From: an uncultured Flavobacteriales bacterium
Lineage (GTDB): Bacteria; Bacteroidota; Bacteroidia; Flavobacteriales_D; Parvicellaceae
Direction: 5' to 3'
Assembly (NCBI GenBank): GCA_943787725.1
Contig: CALSNM010000004.1
Span: 83,070 to 144,723, forward strand
Length of the DNA: 61,654 bases
Each line of letters starts with the position of its first letter. Within the stretch, counting starts at the first letter, position 1. The notes beneath the pieces were generated by a model that saw nothing but the letters and a program-made list of their open reading frames with translations, was not told where the DNA came from and did not search any database. A program made the translations under genes and the position numbers. Below are positions 1-8,578 of the stretch, piece after piece.

Positions 1-319
1 TAACTACAACTTCGTCTAGTATATCTTCCAAATTTTTTAATACAATGCATAAGGAAGTATCGTTATGTATGTTATAGGAAAAAAATGAATTAGAGAATCC
101 ATATGCCGCAACAATTAAATCAATCTTTCCTTGACGCAATTTAATAGAAAATTTTCCATCAATATCTGCTTCCACTCCACTATTCTGATCTTTTTCATAA
201 ATAGAAGCGTAAGGCACTAATTCTCCTTTTGAAGAAGTTACAACTCCACTTATTATTTTGTCTTGTCCCACCAAAGAAATAATGTAAAAAATGAAAATAA
301 AGATGATTATAAACTTCAT
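1..319 (-). CDS. Partial secreted protein with carboxypeptidase-D-regulatory-like domain (N-terminus only)
   Basis: The gene runs off the left edge; only the first ~106 residues are visible. It opens with a hydrophobic signal peptide (MKFIIIFIFIFYIISLVGQ), followed by a beta-sandwich of the carboxypeptidase-regulatory-like type: an 'ISGVVTSSKGELVPYASI' strand pair, then 'DIDGKFSI', ending at 'LDEVVV'. In Bacteroidota this domain and an xxxEVVV ending usually precede either the plug and barrel of a TonB-dependent receptor or other surface proteins. The full identity cannot be decided here. It is divergent from the dtxR-like gene, with ~90 bp between start codons. Confidence 0.7.
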   Translation of the reverse strand, partial: MKFIIIFIFIFYIISLVGQDKIISGVVTSSKGELVPYASIYEKDQNSGVEADIDGKFSIKLRQGKIDLIVAAYGFSNSFFSYNIHNDTSLCIVLKNLEDILDEVVV

Positions 320-410
320 TGTTAGTCTTATTGTAACTTATTTTTAGGCAAAACTAAATATTTTTTAAATACAAATGAATTATTTTTTATAAATTCGCCA
401 AAAAGCCTCT

Positions 411-1067
411 ATGAGAACCTCATCTGAAGAAGATTATCTAAAAGCTATTTACGCATTATCCAACAATAACGAGGGGGCAAGCACAAATGCTTTAGCAAAT
501 CATTTAAGCATGAAGGCTTCTAGCATTACAGATATGTTGAAAAAACTTTCTGACAAGGGATGGGTTCATTATGAAAAATACAAAGGGGCATCTTTGAATA
601 TAGATGGTAAAGCGATAGCATTAAGTATTGTTCGCAAACATCGATTATGGGAAACATTCTTGGTAAATAAACTGAACTTCAAATGGGATGAAGTACACGA
701 AATTGCAGAACAACTAGAACATATAAAATCGAATGAATTAGTGGATCGATTGGATGACTTTCTGGGCAATCCTAAATTTGACCCACATGGAGACCCTATT
801 CCAAATAAGGATTATGAAATAACTGACTCTAGAAAACGAAGTTACTTATCTGAAGTTAAAATCAATAGGGAAGTAATTATTATTGGAGTTAAAGATTCTT
901 CTGCTCAGTTATTGCAATACTTAGAAAAAGAAAACATGATTTTAGGAAAACATATCAGCGTAGTAGAAATTCATGATTTCGATAAAAGCCTCAGGATAGC
1001 AATTAATGGGAAAGAATTGAATATTTCAGAAAGGGTGGCTCAAAATGTTTTGGTTCAGACAAATTAG
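411..1067 (+). CDS. DtxR/MntR-family metal-dependent transcriptional regulator
   Basis: This 218-residue protein has the DtxR layout: a winged helix-turn-helix (about residues 1-65), a helical metal-binding and dimerisation domain (65-140) and a C-terminal SH3/FeoA-like domain (145-215). The metal-site segment 'VHEIAEQLEHIKS' (residues 95-107) carries H96, E100, E103 and H104, with H77 upstream, in the positions expected of DtxR/MntR ligands; 'FDPHGDPIP' follows at 123-131. Such proteins repress metal-uptake genes when Mn or Fe is bound. It lies 6 bp upstream of a ZIP transporter gene, so the pair is very probably one metal-homeostasis transcription unit that the regulator may itself control. 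Which metal it senses cannot be read from the sequence. Confidence 0.93.
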   Translation: MRTSSEEDYLKAIYALSNNNEGASTNALANHLSMKASSITDMLKKLSDKGWVHYEKYKGASLNIDGKAIALSIVRKHRLWETFLVNKLNFKWDEVHEIAEQLEHIKSNELVDRLDDFLGNPKFDPHGDPIPNKDYEITDSRKRSYLSEVKINREVIIIGVKDSSAQLLQYLEKENMILGKHISVVEIHDFDKSLRIAINGKELNISERVAQNVLVQTN

Positions 1068-1073
1068 AGAGTT

Positions 1074-1892
1074 ATGTGGAATTCTTTAGTAGACTTTTTC
1101 TTAAGCATTAATCCCATTTTAGCAGCATTAATTGCGACAACATTTACTTGGCTAGTAACAGCAGCTGGTGCCGCAATGGTTTTCTTTTTTAAAACACTGA
1201 ACCGAGCCGTTTTAGATGGAATGCTAGGCTTTACTGGAGGTGTAATGGTTGCAGCAAGTTGTTTTGGCCTGTTAGGCCCGGCCGTTGGAATGTCTGAAGG
1301 TGAAGGATTTGCGCAAGTTACACCAGCAGTAATTGGCTTTATTTTAGGAGCTTTGTTCTTGTTTGGACTTGATAAGATTATGCCACACTTACATATTAAC
1401 TTTAAAGAAACAGAGGCAGAAGGAGTTAAAACCCAATGGCACAGAACAACTTTATTGGTTCTTGCCATAACCTTACACAACATACCTGAGGGATTAGCTG
1501 TAGGAGTTATTTTTGGGGCTTCCATGGGAGATCCTGAACTCATTAACACGGCAATGATTTTAGGTATTGGGATCGCTATTCAAAATTTCCCAGAAGGTTT
1601 TGCAGTTGCTATGCCCTTAAGGAGAGAAGGTGTTTCGAGAAGAAAAAGTTTTTGGTACGGTCAACTTTCGGCTATTGTAGAACCAATTTTTGGAGTTATT
1701 GGAGCAGCGGCTGTCATCTATTTTGAACCTATTCTTCCCTATGCTTTGGCATTCGCTGCAGGAGCTATGATATATGTTGTAGTTGAGGAAGTTATTCCTG
1801 AATCGCAAAGAGATAAATTCACCGATATAGCTACAATTGGCTTTATGCTTGGGTTTATATTAATGTTTGCCTTGGATGTTGGCTTAGAATAA
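1074..1892 (+). CDS. ZIP-family divalent metal transporter
   Basis: This is a 272-residue integral membrane protein with about eight hydrophobic segments. It has the two ZIP signature helices: 'HNIPEG' at residues 135-140 and 'QNFPEG' at 170-175, where the His, Asn and Glu residues form the binuclear metal site. A His-containing loop ('MPHLHINF', 103-110) precedes TM4. The family moves Zn, Fe or Mn across the inner membrane and resembles ZupT/GufA. It starts 6 bp after the DtxR-like regulator, which suggests co-transcription and metal-dependent control. The length is normal for a bacterial ZIP and the gene is intact. Confidence 0.93.
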   Translation: MWNSLVDFFLSINPILAALIATTFTWLVTAAGAAMVFFFKTLNRAVLDGMLGFTGGVMVAASCFGLLGPAVGMSEGEGFAQVTPAVIGFILGALFLFGLDKIMPHLHINFKETEAEGVKTQWHRTTLLVLAITLHNIPEGLAVGVIFGASMGDPELINTAMILGIGIAIQNFPEGFAVAMPLRREGVSRRKSFWYGQLSAIVEPIFGVIGAAAVIYFEPILPYALAFAAGAMIYVVVEEVIPESQRDKFTDIATIGFMLGFILMFALDVGLE

Positions 1893-1963
1893 CCAACAAT
1901 TGAACGTACATAACAATTACAACCGCATTTGTTTTATTCGAAAAATAACAAGACCTTTCGAAC

Positions 1964-3196
1964 ATGACATTTGAAGAAATAGGCTTACACGAACTTGTAT
2001 TGGAAGGACTTTCTTGTATGGGCTTTGAAAAAGCCACTCCTATACAGGAACAAGCTATTCCAGAGGTACTAAAAGGAAGAGACATCATTGGGTGTGCTCA
2101 AACAGGAACCGGTAAAACAGCGGCATTTGTGCTTCCTATTCTGAATAAAATATTAGAAAAAGATTATAAAAACACAAGCACGCTAATCATTGTACCTACC
2201 AGAGAATTAGCCTTGCAGATAGATCAACAGATACAAGGATTAGCATATTTTACAGGAGCTACCTCTATTTGCTTATATGGAGGAGGGAAAGCGGGTGACT
2301 GGAAAGAACAAAAGAAAGCAATGGACCAAGGTGTTGACATTATTATCGCAACTCCCGGTAAATTAATTTCTCACCTTATCATGAAAAGCATAAACGTTAG
2401 CACAATCGAAAACTTGATTTTTGACGAAGCTGACAGAATGCTAGACATGGGCTTTTACGAAGATATATGCCGCATAATATCTTTCTTACCGGAAAAGAGG
2501 CAAAACTTAATGTTTAGCGCTACAATGCCACCTAAAATTAGAGATCTAGCAAAACGATTTCTTACCAATCCTTTTGAAGTCAGTATCGAAATATCGAAAC
2601 CTTCGGAAGGTGTCTTACAAGCTGCTTATTTAACTTTTGACAATCAAAAAACACCTTTAATTAGCTCTTTAATTAAAGGAAAAGACGAATATAAAAGTAT
2701 TTTAATTTTTACTTCAACAAAGCGAAAAGTAAATGATATCGTTAGGTCTTTGCGTGGAAATAATTTTGAAGTAAAGGGCATCTCCTCAGATTTAGAGCAG
2801 CAAGAAAGAGAGGATGTTTTAATGGCATTTACTACTAAAAAAGTGAGAGTTTTAGTCGCTACCGATGTTATTAGCCGTGGAATTGACATAAAAGACATTA
2901 ACTTGGTGATCAATTATGATGTACCGGGAAACCCCGCGGATTACGTGCATCGAATTGGACGAACAGCTAGAGCGGACACCACTGGTGTGGCTATCACTTT
3001 AATAAACCCAGACGACATGTACAAGTTTCGAAATATCGAAACGCTAATTGAAAATGAAGTACCAAAAGTCAAGCTTCCTGAAGTTTTAGGTGATGGACCA
3101 GAATGGAGGAAAACATCTTCAAAAGGGAAAAATAATAACGGAGGCAGAAAGAAGTTTCAAGGGAAGAAAAAGTTTTACGGAAAGAAAAAACATTAA
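1964..3196 (+). CDS. DEAD-box ATP-dependent RNA helicase (RhlE-like)
   Basis: The 410-residue protein has the complete DEAD-box motif set in order: Q motif ('GFEKATPIQ', ~20-28), motif I 'AQTGTGKT' (45-52), 'PTRELA', 'TPGK', motif II 'DEAD', motif III 'SAT', then the second RecA domain with 'ATDVISRGID' and motif VI 'HRIGRTAR'. The C-terminal ~35 residues are very rich in Lys, Gly and Asn, a typical RNA-binding tail. It likely unwinds RNA during ribosome assembly or mRNA decay in the cytoplasm. It converges on the DUF721 gene with a 4-bp overlap of stop ends, and no terminator hairpin is visible between them. Confidence 0.95.
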   Translation: MTFEEIGLHELVLEGLSCMGFEKATPIQEQAIPEVLKGRDIIGCAQTGTGKTAAFVLPILNKILEKDYKNTSTLIIVPTRELALQIDQQIQGLAYFTGATSICLYGGGKAGDWKEQKKAMDQGVDIIIATPGKLISHLIMKSINVSTIENLIFDEADRMLDMGFYEDICRIISFLPEKRQNLMFSATMPPKIRDLAKRFLTNPFEVSIEISKPSEGVLQAAYLTFDNQKTPLISSLIKGKDEYKSILIFTSTKRKVNDIVRSLRGNNFEVKGISSDLEQQEREDVLMAFTTKKVRVLVATDVISRGIDIKDINLVINYDVPGNPADYVHRIGRTARADTTGVAITLINPDDMYKFRNIETLIENEVPKVKLPEVLGDGPEWRKTSSKGKNNNGGRKKFQGKKKFYGKKKH

Positions 3197-3489
3197 ACAA
3201 AAACAATATCTAGGATAACTACTCTTCCTATGTCTTCGTTAACCATATTAACTATCTTGCTTTTACCCATAGATAGTTCTTCCCGAATAACAGAAGAGGT
3301 AAGTTTCACATACATCCTTTTATTTTTTATATAGATTTCCTTGGTATACTTAGCTATTGGAGCGCCCATAACCTTCTTGAATGCATTTTCTGCTTGGTAG
3401 GAATCATGATTTTTAGACATCCCATAGGACTTTATCAATTTCTTGATAACGTCTTCAATCGTTTCTTCGTTGGAATTTCTCTTGCTCAT
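3193..3489 (-). CDS. DUF721 / DciA-like protein
   Basis: This 98-residue basic protein fits the DUF721 family: an N-terminal helix, a 'GAPIAKYTKEIYIKNKRMYV' core (residues ~53-72) and 'SSVIREELS'. Members include DciA, which helps load the replicative helicase in bacteria lacking DnaC/DnaI. The gene overlaps the 3' end of recF by 4 bp on the same strand, so the two are translationally coupled in a DNA replication/repair unit. The recF-DUF721 neighbourhood is common in Bacteroidota. The helicase-loader role is a family-level inference. Confidence 0.82.
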   Translation of the reverse strand: MSKRNSNEETIEDVIKKLIKSYGMSKNHDSYQAENAFKKVMGAPIAKYTKEIYIKNKRMYVKLTSSVIREELSMGKSKIVNMVNEDIGRVVILDIVFV

Positions 3490-4610
3490 ACAATTTCTTC
3501 CATGTTAATATTTATTGCCTCACCCGCTGTTATTTTAAATGATTTAAAATCCACATTTAACTTCTTTAATATTGCAGGAACCTTAGCTAAACTTGTATCT
3601 GTAATAAAAGTTTGCCCCAACTCTCCCTTTGAAATTAACCCTAGTAAAAAGTTAACTCTTGTTTCGTCTAACTTATCAAATATATCATCTAATAATAGAA
3701 TCGGAGAAAAACCTTTTTTCGATTTGATATAATTGAACTTTGCCAACTTCAATGCGATTAAAAATGACTTTTGTTGCCCCTGTGAACCAAACTTTTTGAG
3801 AGGATAACCTGCGATTGTAAATTCTAAATCATCCTTATGAATACCAACACTTGTATGCGTTGACCTTCTATCTTTCACTATATTATTCTCGAGCAGCACC
3901 GCAAACTCATCCTCATTCAATAAAGATGAATAACTCAAGCCTACTTCTTCACTTTTATTCGAAATATCTTGATAAAACTGATTAAAAACGGGAATAAATT
4001 CTTCTAGAAAAGCTTTTCGCTTCTGATGAATTGTTTTCCCTTTCTCTACCAATTGAACATCCCAAATCTCTAATGCATCCTTTTGAAAATTTCCACTTTC
4101 TGCAAATTGTTTTAGTAAAGCATTTCTTTGCGCCATTACTTTGTTATAGTGGATTAAACTCTCCAAATAAGCTCTATCAAATTGAGAAATAATGATATCC
4201 ATAAACTTCCTCCGAATGTCGCTACCATCTAAAATAAGGTTACTATCATAGGGTGTAATTAAAACTACAGGCAATAAACCAACATGTTCGGCGAGACGTT
4301 TGTATTGTTTTTTGTTTTTTTTAACTATTTTTTTTTGGCCAATTTTCACTCCACAATAAATCTCTTCTAGTTTCTCATCTTCCAGTTCAAACCGTCCTTG
4401 CAAAACAAAAAAAGGTTCATTAAACTTTACATTTTGACTATCTATAGAATTAAAATAACTCTTGCAATTAGATAAATAGTAAATCGCATCCAATAAATTC
4501 GTTTTCCCCTCACCATTATTTCCTAGAAAGCAGTTAACTCGATTGGAAAAATCGAAAGATGACTCCGTACAATTCTTAAAATTTACAAGCGATAAATGAT
4601 TTAAATGCAT
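3486..4610 (-). CDS. recF: DNA replication and repair protein RecF
   Basis: The 374-residue protein has RecF/SMC-like ATPase motifs: Walker A 'GNNGEGKT' (~30-37), the ABC-type signature segment 'GSQGQQKSFLIALKLAK' and Walker B 'PILLLDDIFDKLD', with a helical arm between them. RecF binds gapped DNA and, with RecO and RecR, helps load RecA. Length and start are typical ('MHLNHLSLVNFKNC'). The gene is divergent from the TPR-ribH operon across a ~134-bp intergenic region and is followed by an overlapping DUF721 gene. Confidence 0.96.
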   Translation of the reverse strand: MHLNHLSLVNFKNCTESSFDFSNRVNCFLGNNGEGKTNLLDAIYYLSNCKSYFNSIDSQNVKFNEPFFVLQGRFELEDEKLEEIYCGVKIGQKKIVKKNKKQYKRLAEHVGLLPVVLITPYDSNLILDGSDIRRKFMDIIISQFDRAYLESLIHYNKVMAQRNALLKQFAESGNFQKDALEIWDVQLVEKGKTIHQKRKAFLEEFIPVFNQFYQDISNKSEEVGLSYSSLLNEDEFAVLLENNIVKDRRSTHTSVGIHKDDLEFTIAGYPLKKFGSQGQQKSFLIALKLAKFNYIKSKKGFSPILLLDDIFDKLDETRVNFLLGLISKGELGQTFITDTSLAKVPAILKKLNVDFKSFKITAGEAININMEEIV

Positions 4611-4716
4611 AACACAAAACTAACTTATATTCTCCTTTATTTTAAAAAAATCAACCAAAGCATTTTACATTTTGAATATTTACTTGATTTCCATTAAGAA
4701 ATATCCCGAAAAAAAC

Positions 4717-4724
4717 TATTTTTG
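4717..4724 (+). promoter_or_regulatory. Predicted -7 promoter element (TATTTTTG)
   Basis: The octamer matches the Bacteroidota housekeeping -7 consensus TAnnTTTG exactly and lies 20 bp before the ATG of the TPR gene at 4745, giving a very short leader. No clear -33 TTTG sits at the ideal distance; a TTG at 4684 is somewhat far upstream. Confidence 0.5.
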
Positions 4725-4744
4725 CGGGTCGAATAAAATAAGTC

Positions 4745-5482
4745 ATGGCAGAAGAAGAAATTGAATATACAGAAGTAGAAGCTAAACCAAAGGAAAGTTT
4801 AAAGGATGCCCTTTTAAATTCCGATTCACCAATAGCGCATGGAGCTGGTTTTCTTGATAAAAATAAAAAAGGTATATCCATCATTGGTGGTGGTATAGCT
4901 ATAGTAATAATAGGCCTTTTCTTTTACAATCAATTTATCTACAAACCAGCTGATTTAAAGTCGCAAGAAGCATTGTGGCATGGTGAATACGCATTATTGA
5001 ATGAACAAAACTGGAATGCTGCTATAACAGGAGACTCAATAGGTAATGCGGGTTTAAAATCTGTTGCGGAAAGTCATAGCGGTTATTCTGGTGGTGACAT
5101 TGCACAATATGAATTAGGGATAGCTTACCTAAACAATGGACAATATCAAGAAGCTATAACTGCATTGGAACAAGTTGCTTTTGAAGACGAAATGATTGCT
5201 TCAATTACATTTGGAGCTATCGGTGACGCTTACATCGAATTAGGAAACATTACTTCTGCAGCGGAATATTATGAAAAAGCATATACTAATTCTAAGAATG
5301 ATTTAACTGCACCGATATATATGTTGAAGGCTGCTTATGCTAAAGAAACAGAAAACAAATATGAAGATGCTGTCAAAATTTACGAAGAGTTAATAAAAAA
5401 GTACCCATTAGTACCTGAGGTGAACAAGGCAAAAAAATACATTGAATTAGCGAAAAAAGAAAAATCTATTTATAACCTGTAA
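4745..5482 (+). CDS. Membrane-anchored tetratricopeptide-repeat protein
   Basis: This 245-residue protein has an acidic N-terminal cytoplasmic segment, one transmembrane helix (~43-61, 'GISIIGGGIAIVIIGLFF') and a periplasmic domain of about three TPR units (from ~115: 'GDIAQYELGIAYLNNGQYQEAITALEQV', then two further helical pairs). The layout resembles YfgM-type proteins, which work at the Sec translocon or as periplasmic scaffolds, but the exact role here is not established. Its stop codon overlaps the start of ribH (TAATG), so the two genes are translationally coupled. The pairing with riboflavin synthesis has no obvious functional logic. Confidence 0.85.
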   Translation: MAEEEIEYTEVEAKPKESLKDALLNSDSPIAHGAGFLDKNKKGISIIGGGIAIVIIGLFFYNQFIYKPADLKSQEALWHGEYALLNEQNWNAAITGDSIGNAGLKSVAESHSGYSGGDIAQYELGIAYLNNGQYQEAITALEQVAFEDEMIASITFGAIGDAYIELGNITSAAEYYEKAYTNSKNDLTAPIYMLKAAYAKETENKYEDAVKIYEELIKKYPLVPEVNKAKKYIELAKKEKSIYNL

Positions 5483-5997
5483 TGGCTACCGCAGAAAAAA
5501 ACCTATCAAATTACGATAAAGATTCAATCCCGAACGCATCTAATATGCGGTTCGGGATTGTTGTTTCTGAATGGAACGATACAATTACAAATGGACTACT
5601 GGAAGGTGCGATAGCAGCTTTAAAGGAAAATGGAGCAAAAGAAGAAAACATTGTTGTAAAGTATATGCCTGGTTCTTTCGAATTGGCTCTTGGAGCTCAA
5701 TATCTTTTGGAACATTTAAAAATTGATGGTGTAATAGCTTTAGGAAGTGTTATTCAAGGAGAAACAAAACATTTTGACTTTGTTTGTCACGGAGTAACAC
5801 AAGGTGTTATGGATGTTAGTCTTAAATACAATAAACCCGTAATCTTTGGTGTACTTACAGACAACACTATGGAGCAGGCAATTGACCGTTCCGGAGGAAA
5901 GCACGGAAACAAAGGTATTGAATGCGCAATTGCTTGTATTAAAATGATTGCCACCAAAGAAGAGATTACAAAACCTATCAAAAAAGTAGGGTTTTAG
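5482..5997 (+). CDS. ribH: 6,7-dimethyl-8-ribityllumazine synthase
   Basis: The 171-residue protein carries the lumazine synthase motifs: 'FGIVVSEWNDTITNGLLEGA' with the substrate-stacking aromatic (Trp), 'PGSFELALGAQYLL' and 'ALGSVIQGETKHFDFVC', which includes the catalytic His. It condenses 5-amino-6-ribitylaminouracil with dihydroxybutanone phosphate, the penultimate step of riboflavin synthesis, in the cytoplasm. It starts inside the stop codon of the upstream TPR gene. An N-terminal extension of ~20 residues before the core is usual in Bacteroidota. The gene is intact. Confidence 0.97.
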   Translation: MATAEKNLSNYDKDSIPNASNMRFGIVVSEWNDTITNGLLEGAIAALKENGAKEENIVVKYMPGSFELALGAQYLLEHLKIDGVIALGSVIQGETKHFDFVCHGVTQGVMDVSLKYNKPVIFGVLTDNTMEQAIDRSGGKHGNKGIECAIACIKMIATKEEITKPIKKVGF

Positions 5998-6109
5998 TTT
6001 TTACGCTCTTCAATAGAATTAAGCACTTAGATTTTTTCAAATTCAGAGAACACAATTTAATTAAGTACTCTTCTGTTGGAATCTCAAACATATTTTAAAA
6101 ATAGAACCG

Positions 6110-6325
6110 ATGAAATTTTATAAAACTTTATGCTTAACAATTAGCTTAATGGTATTATTAAGCAGTTGTAAAAAGGATTTTCAATGTACATGCTACGACC
6201 ACTTTGGGAATGTTAATTCGAGTGATCAGTATAAAGCACAAAACTTTGAGCAAGCGCAAGAAAATTGTGGAAATGAAATTAACTATGGATCTACTTCTAG
6301 ATGTGAACTCGAAGAAATTATTTAA
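6110..6325 (+). CDS. Small Cys-rich lipoprotein
   Basis: This is a 71-residue predicted lipoprotein. A signal peptide ends in the lipobox 'LLSSC', with Cys20 as the acylated residue, followed by KK. The mature ~50 residues contain five further cysteines ('FQCTCYDHFGN', 'ENCGNEI', 'SRCELEE'), suggesting disulfide bonding on the outer side of a membrane. No function can be assigned. It opens a run of three unassigned genes in an AT-rich stretch. Confidence 0.65.
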   Translation: MKFYKTLCLTISLMVLLSSCKKDFQCTCYDHFGNVNSSDQYKAQNFEQAQENCGNEINYGSTSRCELEEII

Positions 6326-6567
6326 ATCAATTTCTTGTATAGATTTTCCGCTCTTCAAATGTATTGTGTGCTCCTAATATTTATTAAGTTGTTTCTATGG
6401 CGAAATTTTGCTAGTAGCACGTGAAGAGTAAATTAGCATGCTGCATTCAACCTTTGCTCACCAATACAAAGAATCGATTAAAAAAGAACGTAAGACATAG
6501 CAGAATTAGAAAATTACTATCTTTAAGTGCTTACCATTTGCATTGCACATAAAGTTATATACAATAA

Positions 6568-7500
6568 ATGAAAAAAATAATTTTAATCATATCTCTTATC
6601 ATTCTTAGTGTTGCACTATTGTATGGTGCATTTAAAGTTTTTTACAGATTTAATGGATCGGATATTAGCTATTACTATTGGAGCAAAAATTATAAAGATG
6701 GCTCTAGAGACTATTTTATATCAAAAGAAGAACAAACTTACTGTTGGGAAGTCGACTTCAAAAACCCTAAAAAAGAAGCTGTTTATTTTGGTTTATTTGA
6801 TTACATAATTAGCGAAAAAGACACTATTGAAATTTCAAAAAATAAGATTTCAAAACAGGAAAACGAAAACAATAGAATTTTTCGTTCTCATTTAGACCCA
6901 TTTTATACAGATATTGAAACTCTTCTAAAAAAACCAAAAATTATTTATTTAGATGAGGAAAAATCTAGTCGAAATGATGCACTAAACCTTTATCTTAATC
7001 TATTTTCATTCAATAATTATTATTGGGCGAACAATGAAGCAATTAAAATTGATGATTTATCTGGAGAAGCAATTAAATTGAAATCTTATGTATGGGATGG
7101 ATGGGATGGTGTGTTTAAAAAATTAAAAATCCCATATTTAAGTGAATTTGACGAAAGGAATATTAAGTGTAAACAAGCTTTTAAAAATGGCAAACCTCAC
7201 GGTACTAAAATAATTAATTTAGATGATTTTAAAATTCAAGAAATTTATAATGAAGGAAAATTAATTGAATGCAAAGTTTGGTCTAAAAAAACAAAAAAGC
7301 GTAATCAAAAACCTAAATTAATTTATGAGGAAAGTAATGAAAATGGCATTATGAATGTTAATCAAATAGCATTTCAACCTGATCAAAAAAGAATTGATAG
7401 CATTTTTAATAAATTTCTAATTACGTTGATTTCTTTTCTACTAATTGAATCACTTATTATTTTCCTTTTTGTTAAGCGCATAAAAAAACTTAATAAGTAA
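6568..7500 (+). CDS. Hypothetical protein with a transmembrane helix at each end
   Basis: I do not recognise this 310-residue protein. It has a hydrophobic N-terminal helix (~residues 1-24, possibly an uncleaved anchor) and a second hydrophobic helix near the C-terminus (~284-303), followed by 'KRIKKLNK', which suggests a cytoplasmic tail. The ~260-residue middle is polar, Lys-, Asn- and Tyr-rich, with segments such as 'YVWDGWDGVFKKLKIPYL' and a 'FKNGKPHGTKIINLDDFKIQ' stretch reminiscent of MORN-like 'NGKxHG' repeats, present only once or twice. Codon use is strongly AT-rich. There is no clear partner gene, with non-coding gaps of over 200 bp on both sides. Confidence 0.6.
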   Translation: MKKIILIISLIILSVALLYGAFKVFYRFNGSDISYYYWSKNYKDGSRDYFISKEEQTYCWEVDFKNPKKEAVYFGLFDYIISEKDTIEISKNKISKQENENNRIFRSHLDPFYTDIETLLKKPKIIYLDEEKSSRNDALNLYLNLFSFNNYYWANNEAIKIDDLSGEAIKLKSYVWDGWDGVFKKLKIPYLSEFDERNIKCKQAFKNGKPHGTKIINLDDFKIQEIYNEGKLIECKVWSKKTKKRNQKPKLIYEESNENGIMNVNQIAFQPDQKRIDSIFNKFLITLISFLLIESLIIFLFVKRIKKLNK

Positions 7501-7711
7501 ACATTGAAAGTATATAATACAGTCTAAACCAAATTGTATAACTTATTTTAGCCGTACCGTTGTAGCATATTAAAACTGAATACTCCTAACGCACACCACT
7601 GAACCATTAGCATAGAGGCCATCAACAAAGAAGAAGTGTACAACCTCCCGATGATTAAAATCCTGAGATGTTACAATTCCAATTGAGAGAAATCTAAAAA
7701 AATAGAATTAG
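7501..7711. other. Intergenic stretch with a short coding-like remnant
   Basis: About 210 bp with no complete gene. A plus-strand stretch at ~7611-7688 reads, after an in-frame stop, as 'TISIEAINKEEVYNLPMIKILRC', which looks protein-like but has no start and no recognisable family. It may be the tail of a lost gene. No terminator hairpin is evident. Confidence 0.3.
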
Positions 7712-8440
7712 ATGAACAGAGAGAAAATTGTGGAGGATATAATTGAAGGATATCGAAATACTATTTATGAAAGATATCAATATGAAAGTATCAAGGATCA
7801 ATATGAAATCCCCGAATCAATAAATGAAGAGACAGTAAATTTACTTAGGAATTACTTCCTAAATTATATTTATCCAGAATTTAATAAGCGAGCAGAATTA
7901 AACGAATCATTCAAAAGTCTAGATAATTATATTAAGCATCCCAAAAAATTGTTGAGTATTTTAAAGGACACCTCCAATCTAATATTTAAATATGGAATCC
8001 ATTTACCAAAAATATTAAATACTTCGCTTAAAGTAATGAAATCATACCGAGTAGCAACAGGTTTTGAAAATATGATTGTCGATGAAGTCATTAAAAATAA
8101 AATAGAAGCTCCTTATGATCCATCAAAAATCACAACCCTTATAAAATTATTGCCTCGTAAAGAAATCGAAAAATTCATTGATACTTTTCAATCTTTATTT
8201 GAAATCTTGCAGGATAGAGTGCTTATTAAGAAAATCAAAGAGATTCTTGAATATTTAATCCTTGTAATGAAAAACAAAGAAAGTAATTACTCAGAAAGCC
8301 AAATTAAAGGGCTTGAAATGAGCCTTGAAATGATAAATATAGGTGATGAACTCTTCAATCGATTGGCAAAAGAAGATCAACGAACATTAGTCTATTTCAT
8401 CACAGAAATAGAAAAAGACATCCTGGAAATTAATTCCTAA
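7712..8440 (+). CDS. Hypothetical all-helical cytoplasmic protein
   Basis: This 242-residue protein is rich in Lys, Glu, Ile and Leu, with no signal peptide and no transmembrane helix. It appears almost entirely alpha-helical, with the more distinctive segments 'SYRVATGFENMIVDEVIKNK' and 'TTLIKLLPRKEIEKFIDTFQ'. The C-terminal half has amphipathic periodicity that could support dimerisation. I cannot assign a domain or function. It sits alone between the other unassigned genes and the NAD(P)-binding protein, which is on the opposite strand. Confidence 0.6.
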   Translation: MNREKIVEDIIEGYRNTIYERYQYESIKDQYEIPESINEETVNLLRNYFLNYIYPEFNKRAELNESFKSLDNYIKHPKKLLSILKDTSNLIFKYGIHLPKILNTSLKVMKSYRVATGFENMIVDEVIKNKIEAPYDPSKITTLIKLLPRKEIEKFIDTFQSLFEILQDRVLIKKIKEILEYLILVMKNKESNYSESQIKGLEMSLEMINIGDELFNRLAKEDQRTLVYFITEIEKDILEINS

Positions 8441-8578
8441 AAGCATAAAATCGGATATGTAATAAGCTATAAAAGACTCTGTACCTATAAAAATTCAAGA
8501 CTTTTACACTATAACGTTCTGCGCAATAAAAAAATTTCTTTTAAGATTGTGAAAACATCGAATCATTAAAGCGATAAA

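Noticed and set aside
7541..7620. Integron attC-like site in the hypothetical island
   Set aside because: Fragments such as GTATAAC and CCGTTGTAGC look superficially similar, but the core GTTRRRY/RYYYAAC pair and the imperfect stem are not there, and no integrase gene is present.
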